Part shown: piece after piece, positions 33,661 to 43,036 of the stretch
Layout of the letters: each line of letters begins with the position of its first letter
Position numbering within the stretch: the first letter of the stretch is position 1
Position numbers and translations under genes: made by a program
Assembly: GCA_965233625.1 (NCBI GenBank)
Contig: OZ247499.1
Location: forward strand, 1,116,001 to 1,180,000
DNA length: 64,000 nt
Direction: 5' to 3'
DNA from: G965233625 sp965233625
GTDB lineage: Bacteria > Planctomycetota > Planctomycetia > Pirellulales > Pirellulaceae
The notes under the pieces: generated by a model
Databases searched by the model: none
What the model was told of the DNA's origin: nothing
Seen by the model: the letters and a program-made list of their open reading frames with translations, nothing else

Positions 33661-35889
33661 GTGAAGGTTCGCGTAGAAAAGCAAATTGGTAAATCAGTCT
33701 TAAGTTTTGAAACAGGTCAACTCGCGAAGCAGGCCGCTGGCGCCGTACTTTGCCAGTATGGCGAAACCGTGGTGCTTTGCGCCACTGCTACCGGGCCACC
33801 ACGGCCGGGCATCGACTTCTTTCCGCTAACATGCGACTATCGCGAGCGGACAGCGGCAGCTGGTAAGTTCCCCGGCGGCTTCATCAAGCGTGAAGGCCGC
33901 CCCACCACCAAAGAAATTCTCACCTCGCGGTTGATTGACCGCCCAATCCGTCCGCTGTTCGCCGACGGGTTCAACGACGAAGTGCAGTGCCAGGCGTTCG
34001 TCATGGCCAGCGACCGCATGAATGACGGCGATGTCCTCGCGATGAGCGGTGTCGCCACTGCGTTGCACATCTCCCCTATGCCGTTCCAGGGCCCGCTGGC
34101 ATCTGTCCGCATTGGCCGCATCGATGGCGAGTTCGTCCCGTTCCCGACCTACGATGATCTGGAAGAAAGCGACATCGACCTGATCGTTTCGGGCAGCAAC
34201 GACGCGGTTCTGATGATCGAGGGCTTCGCCCGTGAAACGCCCGAAGATGAAATGGTCGACGCCATTCTCTTTGCCCACGGCGTGATTAAAGAGATCTGTG
34301 CCCTGCAGCAGGAACTGGCCGATAAGGTGAACGTGGAGAAAATGGACTTCACCTCACCAGAGCCTGATCCGCTGATCCAGGAACTCAAAGAAAAGCATTA
34401 CGACGCTCTTAAATCGGCGAAGCAGACCGAAGGCAAGCACGCCCGTGCGGAAGCCGTCCGTAACCTTCGCGAAAGCGTCAAAGAAGCTCTGATCCCCGAT
34501 CCGGACGCCGAAGGCGCCATCTGTGGCAACCGCTTCAAGAAAGCCTGGCACGATCTGGAAGCTGATGTCGTCCGCGACCTGATTCTGGCAGGCACCCGCC
34601 CCGACGGACGCGACACCACCACGTTGCGGCCCATCGAGTGCGCCGTAGACCTGCTGCCACAGGTGCATGGCTCGGCTATGTTCCAGCGTGGCGAAACGCA
34701 GTCGCTGATGACCGTTACGCTGGGCACCGCCCGCGATGAACAGCGCGTCGATGGTCTGCAGGATGAGTTCTCGAAGAAGTTCATGCTGGACTATAACTTC
34801 CCGTCCTTCTCGGTCGGTGAAGTCCGCCCCATCCGCGGTCCCGGCCGTCGCGAAATCGGTCACGGCGCCCTGGCTGAACGCAGTGTGAAGGCAGTGATGC
34901 CCGATCCGGATGACTTTCCGTACACGGTCCGCGTCATCTCCGACATTCTGGAATCCAACGGTTCATCCTCGATGGCTTCCGTCTGTGGCGCCACGTTGAG
35001 CCTGATGGCTGCGGGTGTACCGATTACCAACCCGGTCGCCGGTATTTCTGTAGGTCTGGTGAAGAAGTCGGATTCCGATTGGAAACTGCTGGTCGACATT
35101 CTCGGCGACGAAGATCACTTCGGCGACATGGACTTCAAGATCGCTGGTACGCAGAACGGGATCACCGGCATTCAGCTTGATCTGAAGATCAACGGCATTA
35201 GCGAAGAAATCATCCGCGCCACGCTGAAGCAGTCTCGCGAGACGCGCATTGAGATCCTTCGCAAGATGCTGACCACCATCCGTGCACCACGCGAAGAAAT
35301 CTCGCCAACGGCGCCACGCTTGATCCGCACCAAGATCGATCCTGACAAGATCGGCGCTCTGATTGGTCCTGGCGGTAAGAACATCCGCGCAATTCAGGAA
35401 ACCACCAGCGCCGTGATTGAAGTTGACGACGATGGCACCGTGACCGTCGCCAGCAACAATCAGGAAAACGCGGACGCCGCGCTACAGCAGATCGAAGCCT
35501 GCACGGCAACCGTCCAGATCGGCCGCATCTACGATGGCCGCATCACCAGCATTAAAGACTTCGGCGCCTTTGTCGAAATCCTGCCGGGCCGCGACGGGCT
35601 GTGCCACGTGAGTGAACTTTCAACGGCTTATGTCAGCAACGTCGGTGAACTGTGCAGCGTTGGCGACGAGATGAAAGTGCTTGTGATCGACGTTGATGAG
35701 CACGATCGCGTCAAGCTCAGCCGCAAACGCGCCCTGGAAGAACTGGGCCTCGAAGACGAACTGGCTGAGAAAGCCGAAGCCCAAGGTGGCGACCGTGGTG
35801 ATCGTGGCGGTGACCGTCCACGCCGTTCCCGCGATGGCGACCGTGGCAGCCGTGGCGGCGGACGCGGACGCGACCGGGATCGCCGCTAA
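33661..35889 (+). CDS. pnp: Polyribonucleotide nucleotidyltransferase (PNPase)
   Basis: A 742-residue phosphorolytic 3'-5' exoribonuclease of mRNA turnover, trimeric in the cytoplasm. Two RNase PH cores are visible, the first with FFPLTCDYRERTAAAGKFPG and the second with GTRPDGRD and MASVCGATLSLMAAGVP. A KH domain (KIGALIGPGGKNIRAIQE) and an S1 domain (GRIYDGRITSIKDFGAFVEI) follow. The last 40 residues are an Arg/Gly/Asp-rich tail with repeated RGGDR-like units, longer than in E. coli, that may bind RNA or partners. The start is GTG with AGAAGG upstream. A strong terminator follows at 35934-35979. Confidence 0.97.
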   Translation: MKVRVEKQIGKSVLSFETGQLAKQAAGAVLCQYGETVVLCATATGPPRPGIDFFPLTCDYRERTAAAGKFPGGFIKREGRPTTKEILTSRLIDRPIRPLFADGFNDEVQCQAFVMASDRMNDGDVLAMSGVATALHISPMPFQGPLASVRIGRIDGEFVPFPTYDDLEESDIDLIVSGSNDAVLMIEGFARETPEDEMVDAILFAHGVIKEICALQQELADKVNVEKMDFTSPEPDPLIQELKEKHYDALKSAKQTEGKHARAEAVRNLRESVKEALIPDPDAEGAICGNRFKKAWHDLEADVVRDLILAGTRPDGRDTTTLRPIECAVDLLPQVHGSAMFQRGETQSLMTVTLGTARDEQRVDGLQDEFSKKFMLDYNFPSFSVGEVRPIRGPGRREIGHGALAERSVKAVMPDPDDFPYTVRVISDILESNGSSSMASVCGATLSLMAAGVPITNPVAGISVGLVKKSDSDWKLLVDILGDEDHFGDMDFKIAGTQNGITGIQLDLKINGISEEIIRATLKQSRETRIEILRKMLTTIRAPREEISPTAPRLIRTKIDPDKIGALIGPGGKNIRAIQETTSAVIEVDDDGTVTVASNNQENADAALQQIEACTATVQIGRIYDGRITSIKDFGAFVEILPGRDGLCHVSELSTAYVSNVGELCSVGDEMKVLVIDVDEHDRVKLSRKRALEELGLEDELAEKAEAQGGDRGDRGGDRPRRSRDGDRGSRGGGRGRDRDRR

Positions 35890-35933
35890 GCTGCGTTCAG
35901 ATCAACTTTGATCTAGCAGACGAATAAGCAACC

Positions 35934-35979
35934 AAAGACTATTGCCGGAACACGCAGGTGCCTGGCAATAGTCTTTTTT
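35934..35979 (+). terminator. Strong intrinsic terminator after pnp
   Basis: A perfect 13-bp stem (AAAGACTATTGCC with GGCAATAGTCTTT) around a 17-nt loop, ending in six T (35974-35979). It lies 44 bp after the pnp stop and ends before the rdgB start I chose, which argues against the longer rdgB frame from 35958. Confidence 0.93.
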
Positions 35980-36023
35980 CATTTCAATTCATTAACCAGT
36001 TACATTGTGGAAAGCTGCTCGAC

Positions 36024-36635
36024 ATGGGACTACCGCTACTTGTCTTAGGCAGCCGGAACCCCGGCAAACTGCACGAATTTCAGATCCTCCTCAAGGACTC
36101 GGGCATCCAGGTAAAAAGCGTCGCGGAATTCCCGGATGGCCTCGACGTGGAAGAGACTGCCGATACATTCGCAGGCAACGCCGGCTTGAAAGCGACAGAG
36201 CAAGCCAGACAACTCAAGCAATGGGTGCTGGCGGAAGACAGCGGACTATCGGTCGACGCACTCGGCGGCGCACCCGGCGTTTACTCCGCCCGTTATTCCG
36301 ATCCCGGCGCCACGAATGAGCGTAACAACGAAAAACTCCTGGCCGAATTAGGAGAGACACCGCTCGATAAACGTGGCGCCCATTACACCTGCTACATCGC
36401 GTTGTCGAATCCGCAAGGTGAGATTGTCGCTACCTGTGAAGAATACTGCCGCGGCCGCATCCTTTTTGCAGCGCGCGGCGAAGGGGGTTTCGGCTACGAT
36501 CCGCTCTTCGAAATCCCGGAGTACCACCGCACGTTCGCTGAGATGGGAGACAGCGTCAAAGCCGTTCTCAGCCATCGTTCCCGCGCAACCCGCCGTATCG
36601 TACCGCTCGTGCTATCACACCTAAAGCAGGCATAG
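36024..36635 (+). CDS. rdgB: Non-canonical purine NTP pyrophosphatase (RdgB/HAM1)
   Basis: Hydrolyses dITP, XTP and ITP to monophosphates, keeping deaminated purines out of DNA and RNA. The 203 residues carry the family motifs SRNPGKLHEF (substrate loop), ADTFAGNAGLKA, EDSGLSVDALGGAPGVYSAR, GEGGFGYDPLF and a C-terminal SHRSRA. The start at ATG 36024 puts the conserved LLVLGSRNPGK at residue 4. The track upstream of it runs through the pnp terminator and is not coding. GGAAAG lies ten bases before the ATG. Confidence 0.95.
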   Translation: MGLPLLVLGSRNPGKLHEFQILLKDSGIQVKSVAEFPDGLDVEETADTFAGNAGLKATEQARQLKQWVLAEDSGLSVDALGGAPGVYSARYSDPGATNERNNEKLLAELGETPLDKRGAHYTCYIALSNPQGEIVATCEEYCRGRILFAARGEGGFGYDPLFEIPEYHRTFAEMGDSVKAVLSHRSRATRRIVPLVLSHLKQA

Positions 36636-36652
36636 GCCGATGCCAAAAGAAA

Positions 36653-36682
36653 AAGGAACCGCATTCGAAAATACGGTTCCTT
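36653..36682 (-). terminator. Terminator of tRNA-Val, probably bidirectional with rdgB
   Basis: A 9-bp stem (AAGGAACCG with CGGTTCCTT) closes a 12-nt loop. On the minus strand it is followed by TTTTTCTTTT-like sequence, fitting the end of the tRNA transcript 20 nt downstream of its 3' end. On the plus strand TTCTT follows, so it may also end rdgB. Confidence 0.8.
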
Positions 36683-36701
36683 CTTAGGCTTCATTTTTAA
36701 G

Positions 36702-36775
36702 TGGGCGTTACTGGGCTTGAACCAGTGACCTCCGCGATGTCAACGCGACGCTCTAGCCAACTGAGCTAAACGCCC
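36702..36775 (-). tRNA. tRNA-Val, anticodon GAC
   Basis: Folding by eye gives a full cloverleaf on the minus strand. The acceptor stem is GGGCGTT with AACGCCC (7 of 7 pairs), followed by T8 A9, a D-stem GCTC/GAGC, an anticodon stem TCGCG with CGCGG (one G-U pair), the loop TTGACAT with anticodon GAC, a 5-nt variable loop, and a T-stem ACTGG/CCAGT with loop TTCAAGC. The discriminator is A. CCA is not encoded. It reads the Val codons GUC and GUU. It stands alone, with no other tRNA gene nearby. Confidence 0.96.
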
Positions 36776-36861
36776 CTTAAGGATGGTAAAGTATAGCATT
36801 CGATTTTGAATCGTAAAGTACCGCAACGCGGTCGCTGCGGCATCTTGGAGCAGGCTGCTAT

Positions 36862-38040
36862 TTAACAGTTGAGAAACTTTCTGAGTGTGCCGGCAAGCAG
36901 GTCAAACTGTTCACGCTGCGTGTAAAGATGCGCTGAAAGACGGATGTACTGCCGGTCATTCAGGTCCACCAGTTGCGATTCGATGCCTGCCATATCGATC
37001 AGGCGTTGTCTGATGTCGCGGGTGTCGCAAGGTGGCAGGGGGGCAAGCGACATGCACCCGCTCCAAGCGCGGGTCCGTGGTGTCAGCGGCTGGGTATCCG
37101 TGACCTGAAGTATCTGGTCGAGCCCGTATTGAGCCAGGTGAAACGTCCGCTCGCGGAACGCTTCTAGCCCGATGGCTTCCAGGAAATCGATCGCGGCTGA
37201 AGTGGCAAGGAATGCGGACGGGTCGCGGGTTCCCATCCAGCCGAATTCTTCGGTCCAGCACTGCGGCGTCGCTGGCGGAATGACGCCCCAGCTAAGCACC
37301 GGCGGCTGGATAGCGTCCTGCCACTGCGGCGAAACGTAGAGCAGTCCGGAGCCAAACGGTGCACACAGCCACTTATGGCAGGTTGCCGTGTAGAAGTCGC
37401 ACCCCAGTTCGTTGATGTTCAGCGGTAGGTGTGCGACCGCGTGCGCCCCATCGATACATACCGCAACGCCACGCTGCTTTGCAGCCGCGCAAATGCCAGC
37501 AACCGGCAGCGTGATTGCTGTCGGCGATGTGATGTGGCTCACGACGATCAACCGTGTGCTGGGCGTGACCGCATTCATAATGGCAGCGACAACGTCTTCG
37601 GCTGTTTCGATCTGGTCAGGCAGCCTAGCAACCACGCGGGTGGCCCCTGACTGGCGGCACTTCCGCTCCCAGATGCGGTTGACGGCGCCGTATTCGTGAT
37701 CGTTCAGCAGCACCTCGTCGCCCGGCTGCAACGGGAATGAATGGGCGACCACGTTCATCCCGTAGGTTGAATTCTCTACGAAAACGAGATCGTCGAGGCC
37801 GGTTCCTACGAACTCCGCCATCTTCCGCCGCGCTTCGACGATTGCATCCGGCATCTGCCGAAGGAAGAACCGCATCGGCTGGCTGTCCAGCTTCGTTTTC
37901 CACTGCTGCTGATAATGTTTTACCGCTTTGGGAGGCGGGCCAAATGAACCGTGGTTGAGATATACGGTGCCGGGCGCTATCTCCCATTCGTCCTGCAAAT
38001 GCAGCCAGGCTTCGTCATCGCTGGCAGCGACATCCGTCAT
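36862..38040 (-). CDS. PLP-dependent class V aminotransferase (isopenicillin-N-epimerase-like)
   Basis: A 392-residue fold-type I PLP enzyme. The N-terminal GTVYLNHGSFGPPPKAV is typical of the isopenicillin N epimerase/cysteine desulfurase branch. The PLP lysine is in TATCHKWLCAPFGSG, with the cofactor Asp in VCIDGAHAVAHLPL. No persulfide-forming Cys loop is evident, so a classic desulfurase is unlikely. The substrate cannot be told. I start at ATG 38040; the frame extends to 38103 but adds a low-complexity leader. It lies between the tRNA and the divergent HTTM gene and is probably monocistronic. Confidence 0.88.
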   Translation of the reverse strand: MTDVAASDDEAWLHLQDEWEIAPGTVYLNHGSFGPPPKAVKHYQQQWKTKLDSQPMRFFLRQMPDAIVEARRKMAEFVGTGLDDLVFVENSTYGMNVVAHSFPLQPGDEVLLNDHEYGAVNRIWERKCRQSGATRVVARLPDQIETAEDVVAAIMNAVTPSTRLIVVSHITSPTAITLPVAGICAAAKQRGVAVCIDGAHAVAHLPLNINELGCDFYTATCHKWLCAPFGSGLLYVSPQWQDAIQPPVLSWGVIPPATPQCWTEEFGWMGTRDPSAFLATSAAIDFLEAIGLEAFRERTFHLAQYGLDQILQVTDTQPLTPRTRAWSGCMSLAPLPPCDTRDIRQRLIDMAGIESQLVDLNDRQYIRLSAHLYTQREQFDLLAGTLRKFLNC

Positions 38041-38160
38041 AGATCTGATTGTCAAAGCTTGCTCGCTTGAGGGATAGAGAAACGCTGTGGCTGTCGCAGA
38101 CAATCCGCGTCTTGCAGTAGAATACCGCTAATACCCCGTTGCAACTACCGGCGTCCGACG

Positions 38161-39717
38161 ATGACAGAATCTGACACTACCGCGGCAGTTACGATACTTA
38201 AGCCCGCCAATCCACTTGATGAACCGTTCTGGCTACGCAAGCTCTACGAGGTCGGCGGCGTTGATTACCGGTCGCTCGCTGTTTTCCGTATTGCCATGGC
38301 GGCGATTCTGCTGTGCGATCTGGTGATGCGTGCGCGTGACCTTACGGCGATGTATACCGGCAGTGGTGTTATCAGTATTGAGAATGCACAGAGGTATCTT
38401 TCCAATCCGCTGCGATGGTCACTGCACCTGCTGAATGGTTCGTACGAATACCAGGTAACGCTGTTCTGCATTGCCGCGGTTGCTGCCACGATGATGCTGT
38501 TCGGCTGGCAGACCCGACTGGCGACGATTGTCTCGTGGGTGATGCTGCTTTCGTTGCAGAACCGCAATCCGCTGGTTACCAACGGCGGCGACCTGCTGTT
38601 CCGCATGCTGTTGTTCTGGTCTATCTTCACACCGCTGGGCGCCAGATGGTCGATTGACGCCATCAAACGGCCGCTGTACGGCGTTGCGTTTTCGCCGGCC
38701 TGCATCTGTCTGATGCTGCAGTTGTGCTTGCTTTACTGGTTTACCGGCAACTTCAAATCCAACGTGCACTGGTACAACGGCACCGCGCTTGAGGAAGTCT
38801 TCCGTTTTGACATTTACGGCAGGCCGCTCGCGGGTGTGATGGCGGAGTTCACCACGTTGTGCTGGTTGATGACCATTGGCACCCTCGCGCTGGAACTAGT
38901 GGGGCCGTGGCTGGTCTGGTCGCCGGTTTTTACGCGATGGATCCGCCTGGCGTTGATCGCTGCGTTCTGGTCCTTTCATATTGGCATTGAACTGACCATG
39001 ACGGTCGGTCTTTTCTCGTGGGTGAGCATGGCCGGTTGGCTGGTCTTTCTGCCGCCGGTGTTCTGGGACAATGCATTCGCGCGCAGCATCTACCGGCGAC
39101 TGGCGGCCTGGCTGCCAATACCGGTAGAAGATACGCCCGCCAATTACTCGCCGCGGTGGTATGAGAAATCGCCGCAATTGAACCTGACCGTGTTCATTTC
39201 AACCCAGGTGCTGTGCGTGCTATTGATGGGCTATACGGTGCTGTGGAACTTTTACGAACTGGGCGGAAGTTACAAGAAGCTTATGCCCAAGCAGACACAA
39301 GTCGTGGGGAACATCACGGGTCTGCGACAGAAGTGGAACATGTTTGGCGTGCCGCCACGTCGCAATGGCTGGTTCGCTGGACGTGCTGAACTGGCAGATG
39401 GCAGCGTCGTGGACATTCTCAAAGACGGCGCCAGCTTCACGCTGGAGAAGCCGCCCGTTGTTTCGGCGACGTTCCCGAATCATCGCTGGCGGAAGATGTT
39501 CCGTTCGCTGGTCCGGCTTAATAAACGCGGGCACCAGCGTTATCGCGATGGTGTCGCTGAGTACCTTGTGCGGCACTGGAACGAAACGCACTCTGATGAG
39601 AAGCAGATCGTCAAGTTTGAACTCTACTACGTGTCAGAATCTGTCACTCTGCCACGAGAACCCGATGACCGTAAGGAAGAGATATTCGCGACGATTCCCG
39701 CCCCAAGTAAAAGCTGA
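38161..39717 (+). CDS. HTTM domain integral membrane protein (gamma-carboxylase-like)
   Basis: A 518-residue protein with at least six hydrophobic helices and the HTTM (horizontally transferred transmembrane) domain known from vitamin K-dependent gamma-glutamyl carboxylase. The N-terminal motif DYRSLAVFRIAMAAILLCDL and NRNPLVTNGGDLLFRMLLFW are close to the family pattern. The C-terminal 130 residues are a soluble domain facing outside or inside. In bacteria the reaction and substrate are unknown, and no Glu-rich substrate or quinone partner is nearby. It starts at ATG; the convergent ThuA gene ends 36 bp after it. Confidence 0.88.
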   Translation: MTESDTTAAVTILKPANPLDEPFWLRKLYEVGGVDYRSLAVFRIAMAAILLCDLVMRARDLTAMYTGSGVISIENAQRYLSNPLRWSLHLLNGSYEYQVTLFCIAAVAATMMLFGWQTRLATIVSWVMLLSLQNRNPLVTNGGDLLFRMLLFWSIFTPLGARWSIDAIKRPLYGVAFSPACICLMLQLCLLYWFTGNFKSNVHWYNGTALEEVFRFDIYGRPLAGVMAEFTTLCWLMTIGTLALELVGPWLVWSPVFTRWIRLALIAAFWSFHIGIELTMTVGLFSWVSMAGWLVFLPPVFWDNAFARSIYRRLAAWLPIPVEDTPANYSPRWYEKSPQLNLTVFISTQVLCVLLMGYTVLWNFYELGGSYKKLMPKQTQVVGNITGLRQKWNMFGVPPRRNGWFAGRAELADGSVVDILKDGASFTLEKPPVVSATFPNHRWRKMFRSLVRLNKRGHQRYRDGVAEYLVRHWNETHSDEKQIVKFELYYVSESVTLPREPDDRKEEIFATIPAPSKS

Positions 39718-39753
39718 GGCGACCAGCGGTACACTTCCTGTTGCTTACGAATG

Positions 39754-40530
39754 CTACTTGCCGGCAGCCCACTGGATGCCCTGGACCAGTGCGGTCAGGA
39801 ACACTTCGTCCTGGAAGGTTTCTTTTGAATGGCCGTAGGTGGTGCCGAACACGCGGGCTTTGCCGTACTGGTTGACCCAGAATACTCCGTGCGACTTCCC
39901 GGTGGTTTCGCTCTTTGAAGTCGCCAGCACCTTGGCGGTCGGCCAGACTTTTTCCAGCACGTAGAGTTCGTCTTTGGCGGTTTTGTGATTGTCCGGGTAG
40001 CCCTTCATGATGGGGTGATCTTTGGCGACCACTTTGACAGCGTAGTTGCTCTGATGCTCATGCCGGCGGCTGGTGACTCCCAGAAACTCCCGCCAGTCGT
40101 CAATCTTCGCCGCGCGGTAGGTGTGCATGGCACAATGAATCACAACGCCGTTGACGCCAGCTTTGTGGGCCGCGGTGATCTTGCGGATATATTCTTCGTC
40201 CACCGTGTTTGCGAAGCATTCGTTGTGAATCACCACATCGAAACCCTTCGCCCAGTCCTCGTTCTTATACAGGTCGATCTGCGCCTTGGTGCCGTTACCG
40301 CCTTCGTTAACGACGGTCCACTCGATCTTTACACCGCGTTTGGCGGCGGCAAGTTGCATGGCTTTGGTCTGAAAGGGGTAGTCATGGCAACAGCCGCCAG
40401 TGATGAGCAACGCCTTGATTTTGCCCGCAGCTTTCTCCTGCGGCTTACCCGTTTCTTTTTCTTCTGCGGAAACAACGGTGGTCATCAGAAGCAGAAGTGA
40501 CGCGGCGGCAATGCAAAATCGCTGATTCAT
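39754..40530 (-). CDS. Secreted ThuA domain protein
   Basis: A 258-residue protein with a signal peptide (1-22, LLLLMTTVVSA). The body matches ThuA/trehalose-utilisation, a class I glutamine-amidotransferase-like fold, with KALLITGGCCHDYPFQTKAM near the N-terminus, a central GVVIHCAMHTYRA and the ending WVNQYGKARVFGTTYGHSKE. Planctomycetes carry many exported ThuA proteins, thought to work on carbohydrates with neighbouring dehydrogenases; none is next to this one. ligA lies upstream on the same strand but 86 bp away. Confidence 0.9.
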   Translation of the reverse strand: MNQRFCIAAASLLLLMTTVVSAEEKETGKPQEKAAGKIKALLITGGCCHDYPFQTKAMQLAAAKRGVKIEWTVVNEGGNGTKAQIDLYKNEDWAKGFDVVIHNECFANTVDEEYIRKITAAHKAGVNGVVIHCAMHTYRAAKIDDWREFLGVTSRRHEHQSNYAVKVVAKDHPIMKGYPDNHKTAKDELYVLEKVWPTAKVLATSKSETTGKSHGVFWVNQYGKARVFGTTYGHSKETFQDEVFLTALVQGIQWAAGK

Positions 40531-40562
40531 AGTGGTCTGTTCAATCGGTGGTTAGTTCTGGA

Positions 40563-40591
40563 AATATGTTACGTGTACTCTACTTCGCCAA
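40563..40591 (-). promoter_or_regulatory. Weak candidate promoter of the ThuA gene
   Basis: On the minus strand TTGGCG and CATATT are 17 bp apart, about 33 bp before the ThuA ATG, in the short gap after ligA. Both boxes are only partial matches. Confidence 0.3.
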
Positions 40592-40616
40592 TTTCAAGCG
40601 TGCCAGTTTTGCGAGG

Positions 40617-42632
40617 CTATTCTCCGGCGATCAAGGCTTCGAAATCATCTTCCGTAAGCACCTGCACGCCCAGCTGCTGCGCTTTGGTCAGTTTGCTGCC
40701 AGCGGCTTCGCCTGCGACCAGGAAGTCCGTTTTGGAAGAAACGCTCGAACCGGCTTTGCCGCCGTGCCGGGAAATCAGGTCTTTGATTTCCTTCCGCGAA
40801 TACTTCTCCAGCGTACCGGTGACGACGATCGTCTTGCCTTCCAGCGCGTTGCCCGCCGTTTCCTGCGCGATGGCTTTCGTGCTTACGCCGGCGGCTTTCA
40901 GTTCTTCAATCAAACCGTTGCCAAAGTCGCTGTTGAGGTAGTCGTGCACACTCTGCGCAATCGTTTCGCCGATTTCGTCCACGGCGCTGATATCTTCAAC
41001 CTTGGCTTTCTTCAGGTTTTCGATGGAGCCAAAGTGTTTAGCCAGCAGCGCGGCGACACTGGTGCCGACGTGCCGCAACGCCAGCGCGTTTAGCAGCCTT
41101 GCCATGCCTTGGCTCTTGCTGGCCTGGATGGCGTCGATGCGTTTCTGGGCGGACTTTTTCCCCATCCGCTCCATGCCCATCAGTTGCTCCAGCGTCATGG
41201 TGTACAGCCCGGCGACGCTGGTAAGGGTTCCCGTCGAAACCAGTTGCTTGACCAGTTTCTCGCCGAAGCCCTCGATATCCATCGAGTCGCGGTTGCAGAA
41301 GTGGCGGATGCGACGCTCCACACGGTCGTTGCACATCAGATTCGGGCAGCGGATGTAAACGCCGCCTTCGTCTTTGACTAGGTCCGCATTGCAACTAGGG
41401 CAATTCTCCGGGAATTTGTATTTTGCCAACCGTTTTTTACGCAGATGCTTTTCCGTGCGGACGATGTGGGGGATGATCTTGCCCGCTTTTTCAACCATGA
41501 CGACATCGCCGATGCGAATGTCTTTTTCTTCGATCTGCACGGCGTTGTGCAACGATACGTCCGTAATGGTCGTGCCCGCGATCTGGACCGGTTCGATAAT
41601 CGCCTTGGGCGTGATCACACCTGAAGTGCCGACCTGCACGATGATGTCAACGACCTTAGACGGCGCCTCATACTTCTCCCACTTGTAAGCCACAATCCAG
41701 CGTGGGCTTTTGCCGGTGCGGCCAAGACGTTCCTGATGCTCAAAGCCGTTGACCTTCAGGACGATGCCGTCAATCTCAAAGTCCAGTTCGGCCAGCTTCT
41801 CTTCCAGTTCACCTTCAAGCTCCGTGCAGTAAGCGGTGGCTTTATCGAACGTCTTGAAGTGTTTGGCCAACGGTGTCGCCGGGAGGCCGTAGCTGGCGAT
41901 TTCCTTGAGAAATGCGTCGTACGAATCTGACTTCAGGCCTTCGCAATAGCCAACGCCGTGGCAGAACATGCGTAGTTTTCTGGATGACGCCTCTTGCGGG
42001 TCCAGCAACCTGACCGTGCCTGCTGCCAGGTTACGTGTGTTGGCGTAGACCTTCTGTCCAGCCTTTTCCTGCCGCTGGTTGATTTTGACCAGGTCGGAAT
42101 TGGTAATGAAGACCTCACCTCGCACTTCGAGAATTTCAGGCGGATTTTTTGTTGTGAGTTTGAGAGGGATATCCGGGATGGTGCGCACGTTGTGCGTGAT
42201 ATCGTCGCCGGTTTTTCCATCACCACGCGTCACGGCGCGTGTGAGCAGGCCATTTTCGTAGATGACCGAAGCCGCGACGCCGTCTATCTTCAGTTCCACC
42301 ATCCACTCAAGCTCTTCTTTCGGAAGCAGCTTGGCGGTTCTGGCGCCGTACTCTTTGAGTTCATCGAGTGAGTAGGTGTTATCGATGGAAAGCATCGGCA
42401 AGCGATGCTTCACGTTGTTCAAATGCGGTACGGGCGCGCCGCCGACCCGCTGCGAAGGGCTGTCAGCGGGCACAGGTTCGCCGAGGTCCTCCTCCATCTT
42501 CTTGAGCTGTGACATAAGTTTGTCATACTCAAGATCAGAGATTTCCGGCGTCGCCTCAACGTAGTACAGGCGGTCGTGGCGGCGGATTTCGTCGCGTAAG
42601 GCTTCAAGCTTCTGTTTGTTAACTTTGGCCAT
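40617..42632 (-). CDS. ligA: NAD-dependent DNA ligase
   Basis: LigA seals nicks in DNA during replication and repair using NAD. The 671 residues carry the adenylation motif ELKIDG with Lys115, the same position as in E. coli. An OB fold region, a four-cysteine zinc finger (CPSCNADL, RCPNLMC and RRIRHFC), a helix-hairpin-helix segment and a C-terminal BRCT domain (GKTIVVTGTLEKYSRKEIKD) follow. I start at ATG 42632, which overlaps the cupin stop by one base (TAATG) and so is translationally coupled. The frame runs on to 42668 but would lie inside the cupin gene. Confidence 0.97.
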   Translation of the reverse strand: MAKVNKQKLEALRDEIRRHDRLYYVEATPEISDLEYDKLMSQLKKMEEDLGEPVPADSPSQRVGGAPVPHLNNVKHRLPMLSIDNTYSLDELKEYGARTAKLLPKEELEWMVELKIDGVAASVIYENGLLTRAVTRGDGKTGDDITHNVRTIPDIPLKLTTKNPPEILEVRGEVFITNSDLVKINQRQEKAGQKVYANTRNLAAGTVRLLDPQEASSRKLRMFCHGVGYCEGLKSDSYDAFLKEIASYGLPATPLAKHFKTFDKATAYCTELEGELEEKLAELDFEIDGIVLKVNGFEHQERLGRTGKSPRWIVAYKWEKYEAPSKVVDIIVQVGTSGVITPKAIIEPVQIAGTTITDVSLHNAVQIEEKDIRIGDVVMVEKAGKIIPHIVRTEKHLRKKRLAKYKFPENCPSCNADLVKDEGGVYIRCPNLMCNDRVERRIRHFCNRDSMDIEGFGEKLVKQLVSTGTLTSVAGLYTMTLEQLMGMERMGKKSAQKRIDAIQASKSQGMARLLNALALRHVGTSVAALLAKHFGSIENLKKAKVEDISAVDEIGETIAQSVHDYLNSDFGNGLIEELKAAGVSTKAIAQETAGNALEGKTIVVTGTLEKYSRKEIKDLISRHGGKAGSSVSSKTDFLVAGEAAGSKLTKAQQLGVQVLTEDDFEALIAGE

Positions 42633-43036
42633 TACGCGTCCTCTTGCGAGACAGGATCGATGCCACATTCCGGCGCGACAGTCACTTTCTGACCGGCGGC
42701 GGAATTGGGAATCAGGCAGAGGAACTTCAACGCCGCGTCGCCCGTATTGCGGAACTGATGCACCTCGTCCGGCTTAACCAGTACAACGTCGCCGCTTTTA
42801 ATGCTGCGGGGCGTATCTCCTTCGTAAACCTCGCCGGCGCCTTCCAGCACAAAAACTTCATGCTCATAAGGATGACTGTGCCGCGGCGTGTAGCCGCCCG
42901 GCGCCACTTCAAACTGCCGCATGGCGAAGTTGGGCGCCCCATCCTTTTCGCCCAGGAGCCAGCGTACGCTGCAACCCTCGGCGCCCTCCATATCGACGGG
43001 GTTCTTCTCAACGCTCTCGTAATGATTAACTTTCAT
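42632..43036 (-). CDS. Cupin domain protein
   Basis: A 134-residue single-domain cupin. The metal site motifs are intact: GYTPRHSHPYEHEVFVLEG (two His, one Glu, one His) and DEVHQFRNTGD. Small cupins of this kind may be dioxygenases, isomerases or ligand sensors; the active site does not settle which. It overlaps the upstream membrane protein gene by 11 bp and the downstream ligA by one base, so the three form a coupled operon. The start at ATG 43036 gives the normal family N-terminus; the upstream frame is spurious. Confidence 0.88.
   Translation of the reverse strand: MKVNHYESVEKNPVDMEGAEGCSVRWLLGEKDGAPNFAMRQFEVAPGGYTPRHSHPYEHEVFVLEGAGEVYEGDTPRSIKSGDVVLVKPDEVHQFRNTGDAALKFLCLIPNSAAGQKVTVAPECGIDPVSQEDA

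Noticed and set aside
35958..36023. Upstream extension of rdgB
   Set aside because: It would be encoded inside the pnp terminator hairpin and U-run; the conserved start is at 36024.
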